From NCBI GenBank assembly GCA_032027045.1, contig JAVSMU010000001.1, positions 539,356 through 603,355 on the forward strand: a stretch of 64,000 nucleotides of DNA, in the 5' to 3' direction. How positions within the stretch are numbered: the stretch's first letter is position 1; each line of letters opens with the position of its first letter. Shown piece by piece: positions 28,151-35,910 of this stretch. Position numbers and translations under genes: made by a program. The notes below the pieces were generated by a model. It made no database searches. It was not told where the DNA came from and worked only from the letters and a program-made list of their open reading frames with translations. The stretch comes from Truepera sp. (GTDB taxonomy: Bacteria; Deinococcota; Deinococci; Deinococcales; Trueperaceae).

Positions 28151-29137
28151 GTGCGTCCAGGCATGCTGCTACTGCTGCTGTTCCAGATGATGCTCTGGGG
28201 CAGCGCCTACCCCATGATCAAGCTGGGCCTGACGGGCCTTTCGGCCCAGCACCTGACGCTGCTGCGCCACCTCGTCGCGTCGGCCGCGTTCGTTCCCCTG
28301 CTGCTGGTGTTCAAGGGGCGCCTCAGGCCCGTGCGGGCAGACGTGCCCTACCTGTTCCTGGTCGGCGTCCTCGGCTACACCGTCTATCACCTCGCGCTCA
28401 ACTTCGGGGAGCTGCACGTGAGCGCGGGCGCGGCGAGCCTCATCATCGCCACCGCGCCCGCCATCACGGCGCTGCTGGCCGTGGCCATGGCGGGCGAGCG
28501 CCTCGCCCCCCTGGGGTGGGCCGGGTCCGTGGTGTCTTTCCTGGGCGTCATCGTCATCGTGATGGGCGATTCCCGCGGGGGCATCTCCTTCAACGTCTGG
28601 GCCTGGCTCATAGTCCTCTCGGCGGTGTCCACGTCGTTCTACGCCGTTCTCCAGAAGCCGCTGTTCACGCGCTACAAGCCTATAGAGGTGGCGGCGTTCG
28701 CCACGTGGGCCGGCACCGTGCCGCTGCTCGTGTTCCTGCCGGGGCTCGGGGGCGAGGTCCTGGGCGCCCCCGCCGAGGCGCTCGGCGCCACCTTGTACAT
28801 CGGGCTCTTCCCGTCCGCCGTCGCGTACACGATCTTCGCGTTCGCGCTGTCGAGGACGCCGATCACGGTCGTGACCGCCTTCCTCTACCTGGTGCCCGTC
28901 TTCGGCCTGCTGTCTGCGTGGTTGCTGATAGGCGAAGTCCCGGCACTCGTTACTCTGGTCGGTGGCGCGATAGCCGTCCTCGGCATCGTGCTGGTCAACC
29001 TGTCCAAACGCAGGGAACGCTCAGTGGCGCGCGGACTCCCGCTCCCCGAGGCGGCGCTCCTCGCCGGCGAGCAGCCTGCGGATGTTGTCGCGGTGGCGGT
29101 AGATGGCCAGGGCGGTGAGCGCGACAGCCAGCAGTAG
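28151..29137 (+). CDS. DMT-superfamily (EamA) transporter
   Basis: 328 aa with ten hydrophobic helices in two EamA repeats (residues about 3-135 and 148-285), each with the typical opening (LLLLFQMMLWGSAYPMIKLGL and the second VWAWLIVLSAVSTSFYAVLQ). Exporter or importer of a small metabolite; the substrate cannot be told. GTG start with GGAGG 8 nt upstream. The last 39 codons run antisense over the end of plsY and are Ala/Gly/Gln-rich, unlike the membrane core. Confidence 0.85.
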   Translation: MRPGMLLLLLFQMMLWGSAYPMIKLGLTGLSAQHLTLLRHLVASAAFVPLLLVFKGRLRPVRADVPYLFLVGVLGYTVYHLALNFGELHVSAGAASLIIATAPAITALLAVAMAGERLAPLGWAGSVVSFLGVIVIVMGDSRGGISFNVWAWLIVLSAVSTSFYAVLQKPLFTRYKPIEVAAFATWAGTVPLLVFLPGLGGEVLGAPAEALGATLYIGLFPSAVAYTIFAFALSRTPITVVTAFLYLVPVFGLLSAWLLIGEVPALVTLVGGAIAVLGIVLVNLSKRRERSVARGLPLPEAALLAGEQPADVVAVAVDGQGGERDSQQ

Positions 29138-29686
29138 GTGAGGCCACACGAACACGCCCTTGACGATGACGAAGAGGGGCAGCGCGACCATTCCCACGAG
29201 CGAACCGAGCGACACGTAGCGGCTGACCAGGATCGTGAAGACGCCGAGCAACACGCACATGAGGGTCACGAGGGGGTCGATGACCAGGAACACTCCGATG
29301 CTGGTGGCGATCCCCTTGCCGCCCTTCAGCCTCAGCAGGACGTTGAAGTTGTTGCCGAGCACGGCGGCCAGGCCGGCCAGGACCACGCCCCAGGCGCTCA
29401 GCCCCAGGAGCCCGGGGAGCAGGGTGGCGACGGCGCCCTTGAGCGGATCGAGGATGACGACGACGATGGCGGGCCCTACCCCGAGCGCCCGCAGGACGTT
29501 GGTTGCCCCGATGTTGCCCGAGCCCACCTGTTGGATGTTCACGCCGCTCAGCTTGGCGACCAGGTAGCCCGAGGGGATGGTGCCAAGGAAGTAGGCGATG
29601 ACGATGGTTACGGCGGCCAGCGTTACGTCGAGCAAGGGATGCCTCCAGGCCCCGCCGCACGAGTGGAGGGAACCGTTCCCGATCAT
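29021..29686 (-). CDS. plsY: glycerol-3-phosphate acyltransferase PlsY
   Basis: Membrane enzyme that transfers acyl from acyl-phosphate to glycerol-3-phosphate, first step of phospholipid synthesis. 221 aa from this start. Three conserved motifs are clear: GTIPSGYLVAKL, GSGNIGATNVLR and the LKGGKGIATSIG loop. I chose the ATG at 29686 because GGAGG lies 5 nt upstream. A TTG at 29635, also with GGAGG close by, would start right at the first helix and is a real alternative (204 aa); the ATG at 29698 has no ribosome site. The 3' end overlaps the DMT transporter gene. Confidence 0.92.
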   Translation of the reverse strand: MIGNGSLHSCGGAWRHPLLDVTLAAVTIVIAYFLGTIPSGYLVAKLSGVNIQQVGSGNIGATNVLRALGVGPAIVVVILDPLKGAVATLLPGLLGLSAWGVVLAGLAAVLGNNFNVLLRLKGGKGIATSIGVFLVIDPLVTLMCVLLGVFTILVSRYVSLGSLVGMVALPLFVIVKGVFVWPHLLLAVALTALAIYRHRDNIRRLLAGEERRLGERESARH

Positions 29687-29759
29687 AACGGCCTCCATGA
29701 AACGCGGCTGAGGTAAGTGAACAGGCTGGGCTAACGAACCTTCGGGCTGCCCGGGGCGG

Positions 29760-29765
29760 TACCAT
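29760..29765 (+). promoter_or_regulatory. -10 box TACCAT before the rhomboid gene
   Basis: TANNNT hexamer 7 nt before the ATG at 29773, no ribosome site. Confidence 0.55.
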
Positions 29766-29772
29766 CCTGGCG

Positions 29773-31353
29773 ATGACCACCGCGACCCTCTTCCTCATCA
29801 TCGTGGCCGTGTCGGGCGTGTCGTCCGTGCGGTGGGCCTCCCGTCTCGCTCCTTTACCCAACGAGTTCCCCGCCAAGACGCTGCTCGCAGCGCTCGTGGC
29901 CGGCGCGCTGGCCGCGGCCACGGCAGGGAGCTGGCGGGCGCCGGCCGCGCTGACGGGGGTCGTGGTGGTGCTCACGCCGCTGTACGTCTTCGGCCCCTTG
30001 GGCCTGTTGGCGCTCGTCCGCGCGGGTGGCTGGCGTGCAGCCCGGTCCCTGGTCGCCATCCTCTACTGGACCCCAGGCGGCAGGGAGGCCGTGGGCAGGC
30101 TGCTGGCGCAGGCAGCGCTGCAACAGGGCGACGCCGAGGCGGCCCTGGCCCTCACCACGCGTCACGACCCGGTCCTCCTGGGTCAGGCGTACCTCTTGCA
30201 GGGCGAGTACCAGAAGGTCTTGGACCTCGAGCAGCCGCCCGCCTCGTGGGGGGCCGACAACGCGCACCTGCTTGCCGCCGCGCGCGTGGAGGCACTATTG
30301 GGGCTCGGACACCTGGAGCAGGCGCGGCACGAGACGGGGATCATGAGGACGCGCTTCGAGGCCGGGAAGCAGGGTCCGCTGGAATACCGCGCGGTAGTCC
30401 TCTCCGAGGCGCGGCTGGCGGCGAACGCGGGTGACTTCGAAGGGGCCCGAAAGTTGCTCGAGCAGCCCCTGGCGGGCGTGAGCCCCGCCACTCTCTACGA
30501 CATCTTGGGCAGCGCCGCGGAGCGGGCCGGGCTCAAGTCGGTGGCCATCAAGGCGTACGCGGCGGCCTACACCGCCTCCAGAGGCCGGACGCGAAGAGCC
30601 TACGAGGCGCGCCTGCGTTCGCTTGGCGCCCCGCCCCCGACACCCGCGGCAACTTTGGCGAGGCGTCCGCTTGCGACGTACTTGCTGGGCGCCGTCCTCG
30701 CGCTGACGTACTTGGTGCAAGTGCTGGCCGACAAGTACATAGGACTGTTGTCGGTCGGAGGCCAGGGAATCCACGCGAGCAGCGTGGTGGCGGCGTTCGT
30801 TCAGGGCGTGCCGGGCGTCCCGGACGCGAACGTCTGGTGGCGCTACCTGACCTACGCGTTCATCCACGGCAGCATCTTGCACATCGGCCTGAACGTCTGG
30901 GTGCTCCTCGACATCGGACGTCTCTACGAGCGGCGCCGCGGCTGGGGAGACGTGCTGGCCGCGTTCACGCTCGGTACCGCCGCGGGCGCGCTGGCGACCA
31001 CCATCTTCCAGGCCGGGCAACCGTTGGTGCTGCTCGGCGCCTCGGGCGGCATCCTGGGCGTGGCGGGGGCCCTGTTGGCGGAGGCGGCGCTGAGCCGTTC
31101 GGCCTCCGACCGGCTGCTGCTGCGGAGCCTGCTGCAGTGGGTGGCCCTGCTGCTCGTGTTCAGCATCGCCATACCCGGCGTGTCGCTTTGGGGCCACGTG
31201 GGCGGGATCGTCGGCGGCTTCGTCTACGGCGCCGTGCGGCTGCGCTCCGGAGTCGGGCAACGCTTCTCCCAGGCCGCCGGCTGGTTCTGCGCGGGGCTCC
31301 TGGCGTTGGCCGTCATCAGTGCCCTGACGAGCGTGGTGCCGCTGCTGCCCTGA
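29773..31353 (+). CDS. rhomboid intramembrane protease with N-terminal TPR-like region
   Basis: 526 aa. Residues 1-95 contain two or three hydrophobic helices; 100-275 look like TPR-type helical repeats (ALLGLGHLEQARHETG and LEQPLAGVSPATLYDILGSAAERAGL); 295-520 are the rhomboid core with HIGLNVWVLLDIG, the catalytic serine in GASGGILG and histidine in WGHVGGIVGG. Cuts membrane proteins within the bilayer. TPR-carrying rhomboids are known elsewhere, but the substrate is unknown. Preceded by a TACCAT box; divergent from plsY. Confidence 0.9.
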   Translation: MTTATLFLIIVAVSGVSSVRWASRLAPLPNEFPAKTLLAALVAGALAAATAGSWRAPAALTGVVVVLTPLYVFGPLGLLALVRAGGWRAARSLVAILYWTPGGREAVGRLLAQAALQQGDAEAALALTTRHDPVLLGQAYLLQGEYQKVLDLEQPPASWGADNAHLLAAARVEALLGLGHLEQARHETGIMRTRFEAGKQGPLEYRAVVLSEARLAANAGDFEGARKLLEQPLAGVSPATLYDILGSAAERAGLKSVAIKAYAAAYTASRGRTRRAYEARLRSLGAPPPTPAATLARRPLATYLLGAVLALTYLVQVLADKYIGLLSVGGQGIHASSVVAAFVQGVPGVPDANVWWRYLTYAFIHGSILHIGLNVWVLLDIGRLYERRRGWGDVLAAFTLGTAAGALATTIFQAGQPLVLLGASGGILGVAGALLAEAALSRSASDRLLLRSLLQWVALLLVFSIAIPGVSLWGHVGGIVGGFVYGAVRLRSGVGQRFSQAAGWFCAGLLALAVISALTSVVPLLP

Positions 31354-31413
31354 CCGCCTGGTGCACCGGGCCGGGACCTTGGCCCGCCCCGACTCTAGAG
31401 GGCCCGGTGTAAT

Positions 31414-31430
31414 CTTGTACTCAGTACAAG
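31414..31430. promoter_or_regulatory. 17-bp perfect palindrome, probable repressor operator
   Basis: CTTGTACTCAGTACAAG: two 8-bp arms around a single base, 61 nt before the acyl-CoA dehydrogenase start and overlapping a possible -10 box TAATCT at 31410-31415. Size and symmetry suit a TetR- or GntR-type dimer. The regulator gene is not adjacent. Confidence 0.6.
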
Positions 31431-31490
31431 GAAGTTCTGGTTCTCGCCGGCCGCAACCCAATCGTTAGCCGGTAGTCCCTGGAGGAGAAG

Positions 31491-33245
31491 GTGGCAGACG
31501 TGGACAGTCACGCGAAGGTCGCGGCCCCGACGGGCGGCGCGTTCCTGATAGAGCGGCAGAACGCGGACTCGGTGCTCATCCCCGAGGCGTTCGACGACGA
31601 GTTGAAGCAGTTCTCGAAGACGGCCAGGACCTTCGTCGAGCGCGAGATATTGCCCGACTTCGAGCAACTCGAAGCGCTCGACTACGCCCTCTCGCGCCAG
31701 AAGATGGCCAAGGCGGGAGAGCTCGGCCTCCTGGGCGTGGAGATCCCCGAGGAGTACGGCGGCCTGGGTGCAAGCAAGGCCGCCTCGGCCGTGATCACCG
31801 AGGCCATCTCGGGCTCTGGCTCTTTCAACGTGACCTTCAGCGCCCACTCCGGCATCGGCACGCTGCCCATCGTCTACTTCGGCACCGAGGAGCAGAAGCG
31901 GCAGTACCTGCCCAAGCTGGCCAGCGGCGAGTGGATCGCCGCATACTGCCTCACCGAGCCCGGTTCCGGTTCCGACTCGCTGGCGGCCAAGACGCGCGCC
32001 GTGCTCGACGGCGACGAGTGGGTGCTCGACGGCACCAAGATGTGGATCTCGAATGCCGGCTTCGCCGACCTGTTCATCGTCTTCGCCAAGGTCGACGGCG
32101 AGAAGTTCACCGGCTTCTTAGTGGAGAAGGGCACGCCCGGCCTGAGCCTGGGGGCGGAAGAGAAGAAGATGGGCATCAAGGGCTCCTCCACCCGCATGGT
32201 GATCCTGGAGGGGGCCCGCATACCCAAGCAGAACCTGCTGGGCGAGATCGGCAAGGGCCACCACATCGCCTTCGGCATCCTCAACATCGGCCGCTTCAAG
32301 CTGGCCATGGGCGCATCCGGCGGCGTGAAGAACCTGATCGACGTGGCCCAACGCTACGCCAGGGAGCGCCAGCAGTTCGGCGTGCCCATCGCCACCTTCG
32401 GGCTCATCAAGCAGAAGGTCGGCGCCATGACGGCCGAGGGCTACGCGCTCGAGAGCGCCGCCTACCGCCTGGTAGGCAGCATGGACGCCGCCCTGGAGGG
32501 CAAGGAGTCGAGCGCGGAGCAGCTCGGCGCGCTCAACGAGTACGCCGTGGAGTACTCGTTCATCAAGGTCTTCGGGTCCGAGATCCTCGACTTCGTGGTC
32601 GATGAGGCGCTGCAGATCTACGGCGGTTACGGCTTCTCCGCCGACTACCCCATCGAACTGCCGTACCGCAACAGCCGCATCAACCGCATCTTCGAGGGCA
32701 CCAACGAGATCAACCGCATGCTGACCGTCGACCAGCTCCTCAAGCGCGCCATGCGGGGCCAGCTCGACCTGCTGGGGCCGGCGCAGGACGCCATGATGGG
32801 CAAGCCCGCTACGGAAGCGCACGGTCCCGAGGTGTTGGCGGACGCCAACCTGGCGCTGGCCAACCTGAAGCTCGCGACTTTGATGGTGGCCGGCATGGGC
32901 GCCATGGCGTACATGCAAGGGCTCGAGCAGGAACAGGAGCTCATGGCGCGCGTGGCCGACATGGTGGGCCTGGCATACTTCGCGGAGAGCGCCCTGCTGC
33001 GCGCCGAGCGGCTGCAGGGCACCCGCAGCGCCGAGACCGCGACGCTACTGGCGCGCATCTACGCCTTCGCCGCGGTGGACCGCGCGCGCGACCTGGGCGT
33101 AGAGGCCCTCAGGCGCATCCCGCGCGGCAAGGAGGCCATGCCGCGGCTGCAGGCGTACCTCGCCGAGCACGGCGTCGACCTGATCGAACTGCGTAGGGGG
33201 GCCGCCGAGGCGGTTTACGAGGCTGACGGGTACCCGTTGGGCTGA
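31491..33245 (+). CDS. acyl-CoA dehydrogenase
   Basis: FAD enzyme of fatty-acid or branched acyl-CoA oxidation, first step of the cycle. 584 aa, the long type with an added C-terminal domain of about 170 residues. Seen: the FAD loop AYCLTEPGSGSDSLAA, WISNAGFAD, the mid-domain RQQFGVPIATFGLIKQK, and the catalytic segment IYGGYGFSADYPIELPYRNSRI followed by FEGTNEINRML. The GTG start has a strong GGAGGAG site 3-5 nt upstream. Probably controlled through the palindrome at 31414. Ends by overlapping the converging ABC transporter gene by 31 bases. Confidence 0.93.
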   Translation: MADVDSHAKVAAPTGGAFLIERQNADSVLIPEAFDDELKQFSKTARTFVEREILPDFEQLEALDYALSRQKMAKAGELGLLGVEIPEEYGGLGASKAASAVITEAISGSGSFNVTFSAHSGIGTLPIVYFGTEEQKRQYLPKLASGEWIAAYCLTEPGSGSDSLAAKTRAVLDGDEWVLDGTKMWISNAGFADLFIVFAKVDGEKFTGFLVEKGTPGLSLGAEEKKMGIKGSSTRMVILEGARIPKQNLLGEIGKGHHIAFGILNIGRFKLAMGASGGVKNLIDVAQRYARERQQFGVPIATFGLIKQKVGAMTAEGYALESAAYRLVGSMDAALEGKESSAEQLGALNEYAVEYSFIKVFGSEILDFVVDEALQIYGGYGFSADYPIELPYRNSRINRIFEGTNEINRMLTVDQLLKRAMRGQLDLLGPAQDAMMGKPATEAHGPEVLADANLALANLKLATLMVAGMGAMAYMQGLEQEQELMARVADMVGLAYFAESALLRAERLQGTRSAETATLLARIYAFAAVDRARDLGVEALRRIPRGKEAMPRLQAYLAEHGVDLIELRRGAAEAVYEADGYPLG

Positions 33246-35032
33246 GGATCTTGATAGCTTTCCGCCTGCATGTGCCAGAGGGTGGCGTAATGGCCGTCTT
33301 GGAGCATCAGTTCGTCGTGCGTGCCGGATTCGATCAGCCGGCCTTCTTTCAGCACGTGGATGGTGTCGGCCATCCTTACTGAGCCTAGCCGGTGAGTGAT
33401 CAGTAGCGTGGTTACGCCGTGAGCGAGTTCGGCGAACTGCGCGTAAAGAGCGTGCTCGCTTCGGGGATCTAAGGAGGAGCTGGGCTCGTCCAGGATGAGT
33501 AAGTGCGAACGGTGGCGTCTGGCTAGAGCCCTGGCTAGCGCCACCTTCTGCCATTCGCCGCCGGAGAGCTCGGTTCCGCCGAACTGTTTGCCGAGGCGGC
33601 TGCGGATTCCCTCTTCTAACCGCTCGGCCACGTCTTCGAGCCCGCTGAGACGTAGCGTCTCCGCAGCGTTTTCAGGGGTCAACGGCTCAGCGGCCAGGGT
33701 GATGTTCTCTTCGAGCGTCAACTGGTAACGCCCGAAGTCTTGGAAGATCGCTCCGATTCCGTCGCGCCACTCGCTCAGGTCAAGGGTGCGCAGGTCTTGA
33801 CCTTCGACGAGCACCACTCCGTCGCTGGGGTCGTAGAAGCGCGCAAGCAGCTTGGCGATGGTCGACTTCCCGGCGCCGTTCTCGCCCACCAGCGCTGTCA
33901 CCTGGCCGGGTGCGAGCGTGAGGGAGACGTTGTGGAGGGCCTCGCGGCCATCCGGGTAAGCGAAGCTCACGTCCTTCAGTTCGGTGCCGCGGGTTCCTAG
34001 CCTTGGTACGGGGTTGGTCGAGTCGGCTGTGGCCATCGGCGGCTCGTACGCCAGAAAGTCCGTGAGTTTACTGAAATACCGCAACGTGTCTTGGAGCATG
34101 GTGACGTCCTGGGTGAGGAGCAGGAGGTTCTGCTGCACGTACAGGAGTGACTGCACCAGCAACACCACGCTGCCGGGGCCGACATGGCCGAGCGCGGCGC
34201 GGCTTGCTACCCAGTAGAAAGCGAAGCCGTTCCCGAGGGCGCTCACGCCGGTCAGGGCGTTGGACCACGCGCTTTGTCTTACGCGGACGCGGCGCGTAGC
34301 CTCGTGCGTATCCTCGAAGGCTGCCTGGTAACGGTTCATGAGCCACGGGCCGTAACGGTACAACCTCGCCTCTTTGGCGTGCTGGTCCGTGAGGAGGAGC
34401 GAACTGAGGTACTGCATGAGCCGAGCGTTGGGACTCTTCCACACCATCGTTTCCCAGGAGAGGCGTTGCAGTCTGAAGAGCACGAGGGCGTGCGGTAACG
34501 ACGCGGCCATGATCAACAGAGGCAACCACAGAGCGATGGAGCCTAGAAGCAGCAGTACCGAACCCACCACCACGATCTCGCGCAGGCCGTTGGTGGTGTA
34601 TACCAGCAGGTTCACCGGCTGGTAGGCCGCTTGATCCCTGAGCAGCTGAAGGTCGTCGTAGAAGTCGCTCGACTCGAAGGCGCTCAAGTCGGGTAATGAA
34701 TCGGCTTTCGCCATGAGTGAGAGGTTGACTTGCGCGGTGAGCTTCTCGTTGAGGTTGCCTTGGATTGCCGCGGTCCAGGGCGCCAGTGACGACTCCAGTA
34801 GCAACCCCGCAATCCACATGAGCGTCAAGCTCAGTAGACGGGAGGGCTCGAAGCTGCCTGCAGAGACCGCCAGTGCCAGCAGGTCGATCACTGTCTTCGT
34901 GATCCAGATGAGCGCCGCGGGCACGATGCCCTGCAGCATCAAGCAGCTCAATAACGCCCCGGCCTCGCGGGGCGAGGCGCGCCAAACGAAGGCAAGCGAC
35001 GTGACCAAGCGGCGAGGGCCCATAGCCGTCAT
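33215..35032 (-). CDS. ABC exporter, fused membrane and ATPase domains
   Basis: 605-aa half transporter. Residues 20-310 hold six hydrophobic helices of the exporter membrane domain; 345-590 are the ATPase with Walker A GENGAGKST, signature LSGGEWQ, Walker B HLLILDEPSSSLDP and the switch His in LLITHRLGS. Probably works as a homodimer exporting a lipid, peptide or drug; substrate unknown. No clear ribosome site. The gene is visibly less GC-rich and less C-ending in its codons than its neighbours, which suggests transfer. It ends 31 bases inside the converging acyl-CoA dehydrogenase gene. Confidence 0.9.
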   Translation of the reverse strand: MTAMGPRRLVTSLAFVWRASPREAGALLSCLMLQGIVPAALIWITKTVIDLLALAVSAGSFEPSRLLSLTLMWIAGLLLESSLAPWTAAIQGNLNEKLTAQVNLSLMAKADSLPDLSAFESSDFYDDLQLLRDQAAYQPVNLLVYTTNGLREIVVVGSVLLLLGSIALWLPLLIMAASLPHALVLFRLQRLSWETMVWKSPNARLMQYLSSLLLTDQHAKEARLYRYGPWLMNRYQAAFEDTHEATRRVRVRQSAWSNALTGVSALGNGFAFYWVASRAALGHVGPGSVVLLVQSLLYVQQNLLLLTQDVTMLQDTLRYFSKLTDFLAYEPPMATADSTNPVPRLGTRGTELKDVSFAYPDGREALHNVSLTLAPGQVTALVGENGAGKSTIAKLLARFYDPSDGVVLVEGQDLRTLDLSEWRDGIGAIFQDFGRYQLTLEENITLAAEPLTPENAAETLRLSGLEDVAERLEEGIRSRLGKQFGGTELSGGEWQKVALARALARRHRSHLLILDEPSSSLDPRSEHALYAQFAELAHGVTTLLITHRLGSVRMADTIHVLKEGRLIESGTHDELMLQDGHYATLWHMQAESYQDPQPNGYPSAS

Positions 35033-35169
35033 CTAAACCGCCGATCGTCGTCGGTGCGCAAACTCAATACGACGGATTTGTCTCCACGTTGGAACGCGTC
35101 TGCCCAGACCCGGCATGTTGGCTCCACGATAGGATATCGAGCCTTGGCCTACAGCGAAGGGCCGATCGC

Positions 35170-35568
35170 CTACATCTCGTCAGGATGGACGACTTCCAGT
35201 TCGGAGATCTCGCTGGTAAAGTCCTTGCGGTTGTTCGTTACGAACCGCTCCGCCCCCACCTGGACGGCGCTGGCCAAGTGAATGGCGTCGGGTGCCTTCA
35301 GTCGGTAATGCGCGGCGAGGCTTACTGCCAAAGCAGCGATCTCGCCGGTCAAGGGCACCAGCGTCAACCGGGCCAAGCAGGCCGTCAACGCATGCAGTTC
35401 CGCCTCGTTAGCCAGCTGGGTCGGCTTGATGAGCAGTTCGACGAGCAGGAGTGTCGCACCGAAGCGCCCTCCATCCGTGTCATCAAGTGCTGCCCACACC
35501 GGCTTCCCCAACCGATGCCCAGGCGTCGCGGCATAGGTGAGAACGTCGCTGTCGAACGCGGTGCGCAC
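35170..35568 (-). CDS. PIN-domain toxin (VapC-like ribonuclease)
   Basis: 132 aa. Acidic metal-binding residues of a PIN nuclease are in place: Asp in AFDSDVLTYA near the N-terminus, Glu in LLLVELLIKP near 44, Asp in KAPDAIHLASA near 92 and the late NNRKDF. Likely an RNase inhibited by the product of the gene directly upstream, whose TAA stop touches this GTG start with no base between. Strict coupling and the shared operator upstream make this a toxin-antitoxin module. Confidence 0.87.
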   Translation of the reverse strand: MRTAFDSDVLTYAATPGHRLGKPVWAALDDTDGGRFGATLLLVELLIKPTQLANEAELHALTACLARLTLVPLTGEIAALAVSLAAHYRLKAPDAIHLASAVQVGAERFVTNNRKDFTSEISELEVVHPDEM

Positions 35569-35862
35569 TTAATCCCAGCTGTCGCGTTCGGCCCGCAACT
35601 CTTCGACCATTGCCTCGGCCCTGGCGGGCTCGATGCCCTGGCCCCGCTCCGGCAGATCCTGCCTGGCATGCGCCAGCGCAGCCACGAGTTCCTCCGCTGC
35701 GGCAGTACTAGGGGTCGTTATCCGCAGCTCGAGTCTGGACGGGTGCACCAGGGCCGCTACCACGCGGTCGTTCTGGGTGATCGTGAACTCCTCGCCCTGC
35801 TTTACACGTTCCAGCACACCCTTGAGTTGAGCGCGCAACTCCGTGACGCCGATGGTGGTCAT
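35569..35862 (-). CDS. antitoxin, Phd/YefM-like
   Basis: 97 aa. The N-terminal half follows the Phd/YefM fold (IGVTELRAQLKGVLERVKQGEEFTITQ split as DNA-binding region, then RVVAALVHP); the C-terminal half is charged and probably disordered until it wraps the PIN toxin. Expected to bind its own promoter. Upstream lie two TGTACA half-sites at 35871-35886 that overlap a TACACT -10 box 6 nt before the ATG, which fits autorepression. Phd-type antitoxins paired with PIN toxins are known. Confidence 0.83.
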   Translation of the reverse strand: MTTIGVTELRAQLKGVLERVKQGEEFTITQNDRVVAALVHPSRLELRITTPSTAAAEELVAALAHARQDLPERGQGIEPARAEAMVEELRAERDSWD

Positions 35863-35868
35863 GGCCTT

Positions 35869-35874
35869 AGTGTA
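35869..35874 (-). promoter_or_regulatory. -10 box TACACT before the antitoxin gene
   Basis: TANNNT hexamer on the minus strand, 6 nt before the ATG at 35862, partly inside the operator. Confidence 0.6.
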
Positions 35875-35886
35875 CAGCGTTGTACA
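35871..35886. promoter_or_regulatory. probable toxin-antitoxin operator, two TGTACA half-sites
   Basis: TGTACA, four bases (GCGT), TGTACA. Each half is itself a palindrome. Its overlap with the -10 box would block transcription when the antitoxin or the complex is bound. Confidence 0.6.
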
Positions 35887-35910
35887 GGAGGAGTCGAGCG
35901 CGGGCCGGGC

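Noticed and set aside
28995-30059. 354-codon minus-strand frame covering plsY and the rhomboid start
   Set aside because: Different frame from plsY and without the PlsY motifs; it crosses the divergent promoter region.
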